Source: an uncultured Capnocytophaga sp. (GTDB taxonomy: Bacteria; Bacteroidota; Bacteroidia; Flavobacteriales; Flavobacteriaceae). From it: a stretch of DNA of 13,801 bases. The stretch covers positions 1 to 13,801 of the forward strand of contig CAJZFM010000027.1 in assembly GCA_915070235.1 (NCBI GenBank), written 5' to 3'. Below the pieces are notes generated by a model. It saw only the letters and a list, made by a program, of their open reading frames with translations, was not told the origin of the DNA and ran no database searches. The translations under genes were made by a program, and so were the position numbers. Positions 1 through 7,750 of this stretch are shown one piece after another (position 1 is the first letter of the stretch; every line of letters begins with the position of its first letter).

Positions 1-177
1 AATTTGGAAATGGCAAAAAGGTCTCTAATATATTTTGAAGATGCAAATAATGAAAAAGAAAGAAATAATAAAGTTATTAGCCTTATAAATGAAAGTTGGG
101 AAAATATAAAAGATGATATAGAGAGAAAATACAACGAATTATTTCAAATCTCCCATAAAAACAGACAAAAGAAATGA
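1..177 (+). CDS. 3' end of an unidentified protein (5' truncated by window)
   Basis: Frame 1 is open from the first base to a TGA at 175-177, giving 58 C-terminal residues. The visible tail is lysine- and asparagine-rich and probably helical. It carries the string SLIYFEDA, followed about 20 residues later by a Trp-Glu pair and a charged helix. That arrangement faintly recalls the C-terminus of AbiEii-type nucleotidyltransferase (toxin) proteins, but the resemblance is from memory and too weak for a call. The next gene starts 6 bases after the stop, so the two are probably co-transcribed. The base composition is AT-rich like the three following genes. The reading frame is well supported; the function is unknown. 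Confidence 0.6.
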   Translation, partial: NLEMAKRSLIYFEDANNEKERNNKVISLINESWENIKDDIERKYNELFQISHKNRQKK

Positions 178-183
178 TTTTTT

Positions 184-630
184 ATGAAACCCCTTAGTAT
201 CCTGTTTTACTTCCTCTGCTTTCCTGCTTTTATGTATAGTCAAAATGAACCTTTTTTGAATGTAACACTAAGAGTACAAGAGCATACACCCCTTATAGAG
301 ATTAGAAATACCACTGTGGATACCATACAACTATTTTCTAAACTGAAAAAAGAAAGCAAAGAAGCAAGTACTCATATCTTGGGCTTTAGGAAAGAAGGAA
401 AACACTATACTGAAGGGGTATTGTATAGCTGCTATGAGTGCCTTGAGGATTATTTTTATATAGGAAATACCAAAAATAACACCATAAAGATAGCACCTCA
501 GAGCAGTATTAGTACTTATTTTCCTTATTTATCCTTTGGAATCTATTATTTTGAGATACAAACTTTCTATATCTACCAGAAAAAGCGTTATGACTTGAAG
601 GTAACAACCCCAGAAATCAATATCAACTAA
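184..630 (+). CDS. Small secreted protein of unknown function
   Basis: This encodes 148 residues. Residues 1-19 form a hydrophobic Sec signal peptide with a probable signal peptidase I site before Gln20. There is no lipobox, so the mature protein should be periplasmic or secreted. The rest is rich in beta-prone residues (Tyr, Ile, Phe, Thr), consistent with a small beta-sandwich, with one CxxC pair (Cys83, Cys86) near the middle that could form a disulphide or bind a metal. I do not recognise the family. The ATG at 184 gives a complete signal peptide. It follows the preceding partial gene by 6 bases and precedes a lipoprotein gene by 16 bases, which suggests an operon of envelope proteins. 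Confidence 0.7.
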   Translation: MKPLSILFYFLCFPAFMYSQNEPFLNVTLRVQEHTPLIEIRNTTVDTIQLFSKLKKESKEASTHILGFRKEGKHYTEGVLYSCYECLEDYFYIGNTKNNTIKIAPQSSISTYFPYLSFGIYYFEIQTFYIYQKKRYDLKVTTPEININ

Positions 631-646
631 GTTTTCCTATAAGAAT

Positions 647-1411
647 ATGACAATGTACTTATACCTTTTCCTTATACCTTTCTTTTTTAGTTGCCAGCAA
701 AGGACAAAAATTGTGAAAAATACCGCCTTGCTCCCCAAAAAAGAAGTAATTGTTCCCAAAAAAGATAGTCTCCCTACTATAGATTCATTAGCCATGTATT
801 ATTCCTATAGTTCGGGGAACATAAATCAAAAAAATTTTGAAGAAGTTGTCTATGAGATTATTCAATGTTACAACAAAAAAGATACTACTGCGCTAAACAA
901 ACTCATACACCCCGATATTGGTTTGTATTTCTTGTACAAACCTGGGGGTGATGTCTATTGGGCAAACCAAAAACGAATATACCTCGACACGCTCTACCAA
1001 GAGAAGGAAAAAACTTTTATTGATGGATACAACCGAAAAGTATTGGCTACGGGAAAAATAGGCGTAGGAAAAGTACCTATTGAAAAAGTAACAGAAAATA
1101 TCGCCCCTGACGAATACAGCTCACTCTCAGGTATCTTTTTTGTTGCACACCCCGAGGCTCAGAAAAAACTATCTTATTACATAACAAGTTCTCTAAGCAC
1201 CCTCCCTTTTACTCCCAAAGAGAAACAAGAAGCCCAAAGAACCTTAAAAAAGGCTAAAGAAATAGAGAAAACTACCCGTTGTATTATGACGGCTTGGAAA
1301 GAAGTCTCTTCTTTTAGTAATAGTATCTACACAAACCATTTTATTTTTTACGTGACAAAAATAAAAGAGAAATGGTACCTGACTATGATAGATTTTTCTT
1401 GGATTGCTTAG
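647..1411 (+). CDS. Putative lipoprotein, possible NTF2-like fold
   Basis: This encodes 254 residues. A short hydrophobic leader ends in a lipobox-like FFFSC, with Cys16 as the lipidated residue counting from ATG 647. A second ATG at 653 (residue 3) is an equally possible start. There is no acidic run after the cysteine, so by the known Capnocytophaga surface-export rule the protein probably faces the periplasm. Residues about 60-110 (a helix, then NKKDTTALNKLIHPD and a YKPGGD segment) resemble NTF2-like domains of small Bacteroidota lipoproteins, with a substrate-pocket-like C-terminal sheet ending in WYLTMIDFSWIA. The resemblance is by eye only, and no enzyme motif is visible. The gene lies in the same AT-rich run of exported proteins as its neighbours. 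Confidence 0.7.
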   Translation: MTMYLYLFLIPFFFSCQQRTKIVKNTALLPKKEVIVPKKDSLPTIDSLAMYYSYSSGNINQKNFEEVVYEIIQCYNKKDTTALNKLIHPDIGLYFLYKPGGDVYWANQKRIYLDTLYQEKEKTFIDGYNRKVLATGKIGVGKVPIEKVTENIAPDEYSSLSGIFFVAHPEAQKKLSYYITSSLSTLPFTPKEKQEAQRTLKKAKEIEKTTRCIMTAWKEVSSFSNSIYTNHFIFYVTKIKEKWYLTMIDFSWIA

Positions 1412-1512
1412 AATAGCATCACATTGTCTCGTATAAAAATATCTGATTTCATTTCAACTTTATAATTCTTTATTATTTTCAGAAACAACTCATCTTATAA
1501 ACCGATGCAATT

Positions 1513-2154
1513 ATGTCACCAAAAAGAAAAATCAAACACTATATTTTCGTATTTTTGTTTTCATTAGCTCTGTTTTCTTGTAAGAGAACAATCTCTAATA
1601 CTACCTCTAATGAAAATGTATTCAGGAAAGATACTGTTATCACAAATATCCTCACTAATGAAAAAGAAGATAAGGTTACAGAAGAGGAAAAAATTAACGA
1701 TACAGAACTCTCCTCTTTCCTGAAAGAACTTCAGGTGTGCTTATCACAAGGACAGGTCACAAAGATTGCCGATACTATGGTACATTATCCTCTCAAAGAC
1801 GAAGGGCCACTTTATGAAATGTTATATGGAGATATCGTCTATAGAGATGACTTTACGATAGAAGACAAACCCATTGTTAGAGAAGACTTTATAAAAATCT
1901 TTCACAAATTATTTCCTGAGCGGTATATTGCCCTTTTTGAGAAACTAAACATAGAGAAGACTGCCAAGGAGAAAGAATTTAAGTGGTGGAACAAGGAAAA
2001 AACTACCCTTATTGACTTCCCTTTCCTCTCGGAAGGTTCTTTTCAGATAAGTATCAGCTTCATGGAAGAGGATGTTGTTGGGGGATATAGCATCACATAT
2101 CTTTTTAAGAAAATCAATGGAAATATCCTATTATATTTGGTACGTAGTATATAA
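1513..2154 (+). CDS. Putative lipoprotein of unknown function
   Basis: This encodes 213 residues. A basic N-terminus (PKRKIK) and hydrophobic core end in LFSC, making Cys23 the probable lipidation site. A Ser/Thr/Asn-rich linker runs to about residue 60. A globular C-terminal part follows, with a helix, then HYPLKD, an EDF.KIFHKLFPE-type segment and a final strand pair (YSITYLFKKINGN..LYLVRSI). This order is typical of NTF2-like Bacteroidota lipoproteins that measure whether a domain is loaded, but no catalytic residues can be assigned. The gene is separated from the upstream lipoprotein by 101 bases in which I could not find a convincing TAnnTTTG promoter. It ends the AT-rich block; beyond it the composition changes. 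Confidence 0.7.
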   Translation: MSPKRKIKHYIFVFLFSLALFSCKRTISNTTSNENVFRKDTVITNILTNEKEDKVTEEEKINDTELSSFLKELQVCLSQGQVTKIADTMVHYPLKDEGPLYEMLYGDIVYRDDFTIEDKPIVREDFIKIFHKLFPERYIALFEKLNIEKTAKEKEFKWWNKEKTTLIDFPFLSEGSFQISISFMEEDVVGGYSITYLFKKINGNILLYLVRSI

Positions 2155-2185
2155 CTCTCTCCATGAAACAAATATAAGAAACACC

Positions 2186-2216
2186 TTGCAAAGCCGTTAG
2201 AAATATCTTATCTTTG
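2186..2216 (+). promoter_or_regulatory. Bacteroidota-type promoter of the DyP peroxidase gene
   Basis: TTG at 2186-2188 is followed after exactly 20 bases by TATCTTTG at 2209-2216. This matches the primary sigma-factor consensus of Bacteroidota (TTG, 19-21 nt, TAnnTTTG). Transcription would start near 2221, leaving a leader of about 68 bases before the ATG at 2289. Confidence 0.75.
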
Positions 2217-2288
2217 TGCCTTAAAGAAAACAATCTGAAATAGATAGCGTAACTTGCTATTAATTAAAATCTTATACAGAATAAAAGT

Positions 2289-3218
2289 ATGAAGAATTAT
2301 CAGAACGTAACTGATTTGCCTAATAATAATACCATATTCTTGGTATGGACATTCAAAAAACAGGCGGACAAAGCTCAACTCAAGGCTGCTTTCTCCAAGG
2401 TATGTGGTTTGGTAGGAAACCTCAACAACTCGGTAGCCGATCGCTTCCCTGAAGCCCGTGCAAGTGTAACTATTGGTATTAGCCATATCGGGTGGCTTAC
2501 TTTGGGCTTACCTACCCCCCTACCTAAGGAACTCAAAGATTTTCTACCTATCAAAGGCAGCAAGCATACAGCAGTAGCCACCGAAGGCGACCTACATTTT
2601 CATATTCGCGCACATAACCCCAGTTTGGCTTATGACATGGCCGCCGTTATTACTGATGTGATGCAGCCTATAGCCGACTGTGTAGTCAATGTACAAGGGT
2701 TCAGGTATTGGGACGGACGCGCTATCATCGGTTTTGTAGATGGTACTGAAAATCCTCAAGGTGAGGAAAGGGAGCAATTTGCCGTAGTAGGTAAAGAAGA
2801 TCCTGATTATCAAGGAGGCAGCTACCTATTTGTTCAAAAATATATACATGATATGAGTGCATGGCATAGGCTCCCTGTAAGCGAACAAGAAAAAGTCATA
2901 GGTCGCAGCAAAGAGATGGATATAGAGATGGACGATGATACCAAGCCTTCCAATGCCCATTCTGCCCTTGCCAATGTGGGTGATGACCTAAAAGTAGTCA
3001 GAGACAATATGCCTTTCCATGACCCTGCGAGCCACCAAATGGGGACTTACTTTATTTGCTATGCGAATACCTTTAGCACTGTAGAGAAAATGCTTACCAA
3101 CATGTTTGTAGGTAACCCCGTGGGTAATTACGATCGCTTGTTGGATTTCAGTACTGCCCAAACAGGTACCCTCTTCTTTGTCCCTTCATTAGATATGTTG
3201 GACGACTTTGCTGGCTAA
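2289..3218 (+). CDS. DyP-type (YfeX-like) haem peroxidase
   Basis: This encodes 309 residues, the usual length for the short bacterial P/B-class dye-decolourising peroxidases. The signature GFVDGTENP is at residues 148-156, with the distal catalytic Asp151. The proximal haem ligand is His224 in PSNAHSAL. The distal arginine is Arg238 in KVVRDNMPF. All three match the arrangement in E. coli YfeX. The C-terminus (QTGTLFFVPSLDML) also matches the family. There is no Sec or Tat signal, so the enzyme should be cytoplasmic. DyP proteins oxidise substrates with H2O2, and some are encapsulin cargo, but no encapsulin gene is in the window. The gene has its own strong promoter, and thrC starts 39 bases downstream, probably on the same transcript. 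The family call is very secure; the physiological substrate is unknown. Confidence 0.93.
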   Translation: MKNYQNVTDLPNNNTIFLVWTFKKQADKAQLKAAFSKVCGLVGNLNNSVADRFPEARASVTIGISHIGWLTLGLPTPLPKELKDFLPIKGSKHTAVATEGDLHFHIRAHNPSLAYDMAAVITDVMQPIADCVVNVQGFRYWDGRAIIGFVDGTENPQGEEREQFAVVGKEDPDYQGGSYLFVQKYIHDMSAWHRLPVSEQEKVIGRSKEMDIEMDDDTKPSNAHSALANVGDDLKVVRDNMPFHDPASHQMGTYFICYANTFSTVEKMLTNMFVGNPVGNYDRLLDFSTAQTGTLFFVPSLDMLDDFAG

Positions 3219-3257
3219 TCATAGAAAAATATCAGAACCACACCAAACACATTGCAC

Positions 3258-4535
3258 ATGAACTATTACAATATCAAGCATAAGGACGAAATCGTCTCCT
3301 TCAAGGAAGCTACCCTAAGAGGATTGGGAAAAGACAAAGGTCTTTTTGTTCCTGAACATATCCCTACCCTACCCACTTCTTTCTTTGAGGACATTACTCA
3401 AAAAAACAATATAGAAATTGCCACAGAGGCGCTTTACCCCTATGTCAATGACAGTTTTTCCAAAGAGGAACTCCAAAAGGTTTTGGAAGAGGTGTTTGTC
3501 TTTGATACGCCTGTAAAAGAACTCTTAAGTAATACCTCTGTATTGGAACTATTCCATGGGCCTACCATGGCTTTCAAGGACGTAGGGGCACGCTTTATGG
3601 CGCGTTGCTTAGGCAAATTCTCCGATAAGGACAACCCCACCACGGTAGTGGTGGCTACCTCTGGCGACACAGGGAGTGCTGTGGCCAATGGTTTTTACAA
3701 AGTGGAGGGAGTGAGAGTGGTCATCCTATTCCCCAAAGGAAAAGTAAGCCCTTTCCAAGAATACCAAATGACCTCCTTAGGCGCCAATATACAAGCGGTA
3801 GAAGTAGAGGGTACTTTTGATGACTGCCAAGCCCTTGTAAAGCAAGCCCTTTCCGATGCATCTCTCAAGACAGAACGCGTGCTAAGCAGTGCCAACTCTA
3901 TCAATGTCGCTCGCTTTCTCCCTCAGATGCTTTACTACTTCTTTGCTTACAAGCAGGTAAAAGACCTCTTAGACGGCAAAGATTGGGTGGTGGCTGTCCC
4001 CAGTGGAAACTTTGGTAACCTCACCGCTGGCCTATATGCTCACGCTATGGGACTACCTGTAAGCAAATTTGTAGCTGCCAACAATGCCAATGATACCTTT
4101 GCCCAATACCTACAAACAGGAAGCTATCAAGCCAAAGCCTCAGTTGCAACCCTTTCCAATGCCATGGACGTGGGTGATCCGAGCAACTTTGTACGTATCC
4201 AAGAGCTTTTTGGGCATAGCCTTGAGGCCATTCGCAAGATGATTACTGCTGTGGTGATCTCTGACAAAGAAACTTTAGACGAAATTGCTTATATACATAA
4301 TACCTTAGGCTATACTCTTGATCCTCATTCGGCAGTGGGACACTTAGCTTTGCAAAAAACCCTACTTCCTTCCCAATACGGCACCGTACTAAGTACCGCC
4401 AGCCCTAAGAAGTTTGACCAAGTGATCCGCCAAGTAATTCCTTCTTTTCCTGTCCCAGAAGTGGATTTGAGTACTTGTCATAAAAAGAGCATAAGCAATT
4501 CATATGAAGCTTACAAAGAGTTGTTACTTAGTTAG
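3258..4535 (+). CDS. thrC: Threonine synthase
   Basis: This encodes 425 residues. The enzyme converts O-phosphohomoserine to threonine using pyridoxal phosphate, the last step of threonine synthesis in the cytosol. The N-terminus has the family pattern (YYNIKHKDEIVSFKEA, then GKDKGLFVPE). The PLP-binding lysine is Lys107 in HGPTMAFKDVGARF. The phosphate-binding loop SGDTGSA is at about 135-141, and SGNFGN lies near 250. The start is ATG 3258; a TTG two codons earlier is an unnecessary alternative. The gene follows the peroxidase at 39 bases with no promoter between, suggesting co-transcription. thrA and thrB are not nearby. Its TAG stop directly abuts the TAA stop of the convergent comF, so no terminator fits between them. 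Confidence 0.95.
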   Translation: MNYYNIKHKDEIVSFKEATLRGLGKDKGLFVPEHIPTLPTSFFEDITQKNNIEIATEALYPYVNDSFSKEELQKVLEEVFVFDTPVKELLSNTSVLELFHGPTMAFKDVGARFMARCLGKFSDKDNPTTVVVATSGDTGSAVANGFYKVEGVRVVILFPKGKVSPFQEYQMTSLGANIQAVEVEGTFDDCQALVKQALSDASLKTERVLSSANSINVARFLPQMLYYFFAYKQVKDLLDGKDWVVAVPSGNFGNLTAGLYAHAMGLPVSKFVAANNANDTFAQYLQTGSYQAKASVATLSNAMDVGDPSNFVRIQELFGHSLEAIRKMITAVVISDKETLDEIAYIHNTLGYTLDPHSAVGHLALQKTLLPSQYGTVLSTASPKKFDQVIRQVIPSFPVPEVDLSTCHKKSISNSYEAYKELLLS

Positions 4536-5240
4536 TTACTCATCATTACTATAGGCCATACAAGCGAAACTCACCTTAGCTCCTACCCCTATAAGTAAGG
4601 CTGCACACTGGGCGAGGGTGGCGCCGGTGGTAACTATATCATCTATAATAAGCACGTGCTTGCCTGCAACAGCCTTGGGGTCAGTAAGTACAAAGGTCTC
4701 GGCAGAGGTTCTTTGTCGCTCTAACCAGTGTTTTTTTGCCTGAGCTGAATTATACGTTTGCTTGAGCAAAAGATCCTCACGATAAGGTACTTGCAAGGCA
4801 TCAGCGAGCGTACTACCAAAGAGTGTTACTTGATTGTAACCTCTTTTTTTCTTTTTCTTAGGGTGTAGGGGAACAGGCAAGACCAACTCCACTTGCGAGA
4901 AATAGCCATTGGCAACCAGCTCTGTTGCGTACCACTGTCCCAGCCAAAGGCCTACCTGCTCCCTATCGTGATACTTAAGGGCATGTATCAGTCGCTGGGA
5001 GACTGCTCCTTTATCATAATAGAGCAGGGCGGAGGCTTTCTGCACCACTACCCTCCCGAAGAACTTCCTAATCATAGGGTTACGCTCATCAGGGAGTAAG
5101 TGAAAGTGGGTTTGCCTAAGCTCATGGCGGCAAGTCACACATAGGAATTGTTCTTGGCGACTAATTATTTGGCCACAGCCCAAGCAATAACGAGGAAATA
5201 AGAATGCACCTATATCCTTAAAAACAGAAAAAAGTGTCAT
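4536..5240 (-). CDS. comF: ComF family phosphoribosyltransferase-like protein
   Basis: This encodes 234 residues. The N-terminal zinc ribbon uses Cys19, Cys22, Cys34 and Cys37. The C-terminal domain is type I phosphoribosyltransferase-like, with VPLHPKK..RGYNQ at about 123-137 and the PRPP-binding loop VLIIDDIVTTGAT at 196-208. ComF proteins are needed for uptake of single-stranded DNA during natural transformation in several bacteria. In many genomes that lack known competence they are annotated only by family (GntX in E. coli is the homologue). The gene lies downstream of rplI, separated from it by a terminator hairpin that leaves only 16 bases before its ATG, so expression may depend on read-through. 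Its stop abuts thrC. The family call is certain; a role in competence here is inference. Confidence 0.9.
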   Translation of the reverse strand: MTLFSVFKDIGAFLFPRYCLGCGQIISRQEQFLCVTCRHELRQTHFHLLPDERNPMIRKFFGRVVVQKASALLYYDKGAVSQRLIHALKYHDREQVGLWLGQWYATELVANGYFSQVELVLPVPLHPKKKKKRGYNQVTLFGSTLADALQVPYREDLLLKQTYNSAQAKKHWLERQRTSAETFVLTDPKAVAGKHVLIIDDIVTTGATLAQCAALLIGVGAKVSFACMAYSNDE

Positions 5241-5256
5241 AACAGTAGGTTATATG

Positions 5257-5285
5257 AAAAAACCACCTCACAAGGAGATGGTTTT
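5257..5285 (-). terminator. Rho-independent terminator of the rpsF-rpsR-rplI operon
   Basis: Read on the minus strand, an 11-bp stem is formed by 5285-5275 and 5269-5259, with one G-U wobble and a 5-base loop, and is followed by six U (5262-5257). On the plus strand the wobble becomes an A-C mismatch and there is no U tract, so the signal is directional. It lies 31 bases past the rplI stop. Confidence 0.85.
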
Positions 5286-5316
5286 CGCTTTAAATCCAAA
5301 ATCTATGAATAAAACT

Positions 5317-5769
5317 TTAGTTATTTTCGGCTACTATTTCAAAAGGTAGTGCAACGATTACCTCTCTGTGTAGGCGTACAGAAGCCTCGTACTTACCTGT
5401 TTGCTTGATATTACCACCAGCAATATAGATATATTTCTTATCTACTTGGTGTCCAGCCTTAAGGAGTTCTTCAGCAAGGTCATCGTGGTTTACTGAACCG
5501 AACAATTTGTTACCTGCACCTACTTTAGCAGCAATTTTTATTTCTAACTGTTGGAGTGCTTTAGCCAATTGCTTAGCATCTTCAATAATTTTCTTTTCCT
5601 TGAAAGCTCTTTGTTTTAGATTCTCAGCCAACACCTTTTTAGCAGAAGGAGTAGCCAGCTGAGCAAGGCCTTGAGGAATAAGATAATTACGCCCATATCC
5701 GTTCTTCACGGTTACTATATCGTCCTTAAACCCTAAGTTAGGGACATCATTTTTAAGTATAATTTCCAT
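5317..5769 (-). CDS. rplI: 50S ribosomal protein bL9
   Basis: This encodes 150 residues, the normal length. The N-terminal RNA-binding domain shows the bL9 signature (residues about 13-41: G.KDDIVTVKNGYGRNYLIPQG.A). It is followed by the long connecting helix rich in Ala, Lys and Glu (about 42-75) and a C-terminal domain with the characteristic GAGNKLFGSVN. bL9 binds 23S rRNA near the L1 stalk and bridges to neighbouring ribosomes. It is the third gene of the conserved rpsF-rpsR-rplI operon, 16 bases after rpsR. It is followed by a clear terminator, so it closes the transcription unit. Confidence 0.97.
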   Translation of the reverse strand: MEIILKNDVPNLGFKDDIVTVKNGYGRNYLIPQGLAQLATPSAKKVLAENLKQRAFKEKKIIEDAKQLAKALQQLEIKIAAKVGAGNKLFGSVNHDDLAEELLKAGHQVDKKYIYIAGGNIKQTGKYEASVRLHREVIVALPFEIVAENN

Positions 5770-5785
5770 TGATTCCTTGAATTAA

Positions 5786-6079
5786 TTATTTTAACAAATC
5801 GGCTACATAAGGCAATAGAGCTAAGTGGCGAGCGCGCTTAACAGCTACTGCGATCTTTCGTTGAAACTTCAGAGAAGTACCAGTGATACGACGAGGCAAC
5901 AACTTACCTTGTTCGTTAATAAATTTCAATAAGAAATCAGGATCTTTGTAATCAATATATTTGATACCTAACTTTTTAAAACGGCAATATTTTTTGTTTT
6001 TGTTGGTATCTATATTCAGTGGGGTTAGATATCTGATATCTCCCTCTTTTTTTCCTTTTGCTTGTTGTTCGATAGACAT
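5786..6079 (-). CDS. rpsR: 30S ribosomal protein bS18
   Basis: This encodes 97 residues. The conserved core is present: [17 protein letters not shown], then [18 protein letters not shown], and [21 protein letters not shown] near the C-terminus. The N-terminal extension of about 30 residues is usual for Bacteroidota bS18. The protein binds 16S rRNA as a heterodimer with bS6, whose gene ends 3 bases upstream, so the partners are made from adjacent cistrons. No ssb gene lies between rpsF and rpsR, unlike in Firmicutes. Confidence 0.97.
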   Translation of the reverse strand: MSIEQQAKGKKEGDIRYLTPLNIDTNKNKKYCRFKKLGIKYIDYKDPDFLLKFINEQGKLLPRRITGTSLKFQRKIAVAVKRARHLALLPYVADLLK

Positions 6080-6082
6080 GTT

Positions 6083-6424
6083 TTAGGCTTTTTTACTGTT
6101 CAACTTTGCTCTTCTTTTCTCAGCCCAAGCGATTGCTTCTTTTTCGAGCTTCACGGTGAGGTAACGCATCACGCGCTCATCGCGGCGGAATTCTACTTCA
6201 AAGCTCTCGATAATATCACCAGGTGCTTTGAACTCAAATAAGTGATAAAATCCACTCTTCTTGTTTTGAATGGAATAGGCCAATTTCTTTAAGCCCCAAT
6301 CTTCTTTTGCTACCATTTCAGCACCCTTTGAGGTTAAGAAATTTTCAAATTTCTCAACTGCTTCCTTTATCTGTGCTTCAGATAAAACGGGATTCAAAAT
6401 GAAAACAGTTTCGTAATGATTCAT
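6083..6424 (-). CDS. rpsF: 30S ribosomal protein bS6
   Basis: This encodes 113 residues, a normal length. It begins with the canonical MNHYETVFILNP strand. The conserved AKEDWGLKKLAYSIQNKKSGFYHLFEF segment at about 39-65 follows, then the FRRDERVMRYLTVKL strand at 79-93 and a basic tail. It is the first gene of the rpsF-rpsR-rplI operon. The promoter immediately upstream predicts a leader of only about 20 bases, apparently too short for the structured S6:S18-binding leader that autoregulates this operon in some phyla. Confidence 0.97.
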   Translation of the reverse strand: MNHYETVFILNPVLSEAQIKEAVEKFENFLTSKGAEMVAKEDWGLKKLAYSIQNKKSGFYHLFEFKAPGDIIESFEVEFRRDERVMRYLTVKLEKEAIAWAEKRRAKLNSKKA

Positions 6425-6449
6425 AAAACTTTTTATTTAATTTGAGGTG

Positions 6450-6480
6450 CAAAGGTATAACATTTTTGGAAATACACCAA
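6450..6480 (-). promoter_or_regulatory. Promoter of rpsF-rpsR-rplI
   Basis: On the minus strand TTG (6480-6478) is followed after 20 bases by TACCTTTG (6457-6450), a full Bacteroidota consensus match. It lies inside the 89-base gap between rpsF and the end of the esterase-like gene, giving the ribosomal operon an independent start. Confidence 0.75.
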
Positions 6481-6513
6481 ATTTATTTTGAACAAATTTC
6501 CTCTTTGCCTAAC

Positions 6514-7749
6514 TTATTGTTGTCCTTCAGTGGGTGTCTCTGTGTTATTACCTTCAGTATCAGCGGGTTGCTCCTTAGGTTGCTCACTTATAATAACATC
6601 TCCCTTTTTGGTTTTTAGCCTACCGTGATAGTCTTTTTGGAGCTTTTCAAGGGTCTGGCTAACGAGTTCTTTAGTCACAAAGTCAATTCCCTTAGCCCCA
6701 TAAGCACGCTGAAGAGAGCGGAATGCCTTCTGAGGTTCCTGAATACGTAAGTAGTAATCCCCTTCTAAGTAGTCAGGCAAGGCAGTATCCTTATAATAAG
6801 GCTTGATATACTTGACCAATATAGGAATGGATTCGAAATCCGCATTCTTAAGGATAGCAGCATAGATCGCCTTGATATCCTCCAAGAGCGGTTCTTTGTC
6901 TATACCATATAAGTCTTTGATTTTTTTATACTTGTCTTGCAAATACTGAGTAGTATTGTTCTGTACTTTGAGTACCTTTTCTGCATATTCTCGCATGGTG
7001 ATAGGGCGGTATTCCTCAAAGAAGAGGTTTAAGGCCTCAGAGATACCCATGATAGAAACGGTACTGGTAGTAATTTTGGGAAAGGGTTGAGAGAAATAGA
7101 AACTACGGTCTAATTTCTTGACACTCATAAGCTTATCCAAGTCAGTTATCTTCTTCAAGATTACATTGTCCTCGTCCTGTGTCCAACCGAGATAGTAGAA
7201 GATAGGCGTCTTGAAGGAAGCCAATTGTTCTGGGATAGAGTTGGTTATTTTCTCCATCATATTGGGAGAGAGGGAGATATAGGCATTGAAAAGCGAATTT
7301 TCTTTAAGTAGGTAGTAGTTGATAAAGTTGGCCGCTTCGCCATCGGCAATGATTCCTTTAAAACCATTGGTGGAGTATTTGCTCTCCACACGAGGAATGA
7401 CTGTTTGTCCGACGAACTCAAAGAAGACCGCTGTATCATTGAAGGGTACGCCTGTTTCTTCAGGTACGGTTACATCGTCCTCTTCGTTATAGATTCCCAC
7501 AACGATGGAAGGAGGTACCTCGCCTGTACGAGAGAAATAGCGAAGGCTTGTTACGGTAGGCTCCAGAAGTCGGCTGGCATTAAGCACCACAAAGAGTGGA
7601 TATTTTTCACGTTTGTCATAACCGTCGGGTAGTACGACAGTTACTTTGCGAGTACCATCCATATCCTTAGAACCCAAGTTTTCGGAGGTTATTTGTGCTC
7701 CCATACGGGCAGAGAGGAGCACCAAAAGCGTTAGTAATAGCTTCTTCAT
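6514..7749 (-). CDS. Exported alpha/beta-hydrolase-fold (putative esterase) protein without catalytic residues
   Basis: This encodes 411 residues from ATG 7749; a longer frame from ATG 7791 runs inside folA and is not needed. A signal peptide (1-18, MGA before Gln19) precedes a domain laid out like the Esterase D / PF00756 family. It has RKVTVVLPDGYDKREKYPLFVVLNA at about 34-58, SIVVGIYNE at 81-89, and the nucleophile region at 131-148 followed by FNAYISLSPNM. Where family members carry GHSxGG, this protein reads ADGEAA (135-140), so the serine is missing. The segment where the catalytic histidine is expected (PKITTSTVSIMGI, about 224-236) has none. Residues 325-350 resemble a TPR helix pair, and the tail (390-411) is acidic, Gln/Thr-rich low complexity. 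It starts one base after the folA stop, so it is co-transcribed. It probably binds rather than hydrolyses. Confidence 0.8.
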   Translation of the reverse strand: MKKLLLTLLVLLSARMGAQITSENLGSKDMDGTRKVTVVLPDGYDKREKYPLFVVLNASRLLEPTVTSLRYFSRTGEVPPSIVVGIYNEEDDVTVPEETGVPFNDTAVFFEFVGQTVIPRVESKYSTNGFKGIIADGEAANFINYYLLKENSLFNAYISLSPNMMEKITNSIPEQLASFKTPIFYYLGWTQDEDNVILKKITDLDKLMSVKKLDRSFYFSQPFPKITTSTVSIMGISEALNLFFEEYRPITMREYAEKVLKVQNNTTQYLQDKYKKIKDLYGIDKEPLLEDIKAIYAAILKNADFESIPILVKYIKPYYKDTALPDYLEGDYYLRIQEPQKAFRSLQRAYGAKGIDFVTKELVSQTLEKLQKDYHGRLKTKKGDVIISEQPKEQPADTEGNNTETPTEGQQ

Positions 7750-7750
7750 C

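Noticed and set aside
3252..3257. TTG start for thrC two codons upstream.
   Set aside because: The ATG at 3258 is in frame and fits the family N-terminus (MNYYNIKHKDE).
3637..3654. A 7-bp perfect GC-rich inverted repeat inside thrC.
   Set aside because: It falls in codons for a Thr-Thr-Val-Val-Val run next to the conserved SGDTG loop; best explained by repetitive codons.
6425..6449. Possible S6:S18-binding autoregulatory leader before rpsF.
   Set aside because: The promoter position leaves only about 20 bases of AU-rich leader with no visible stem or CCG bulge.
6481..6513. AAATTT repeats after the esterase-like gene as a terminator.
   Set aside because: Only a 6-bp A/T stem with no U tract; too weak to call.
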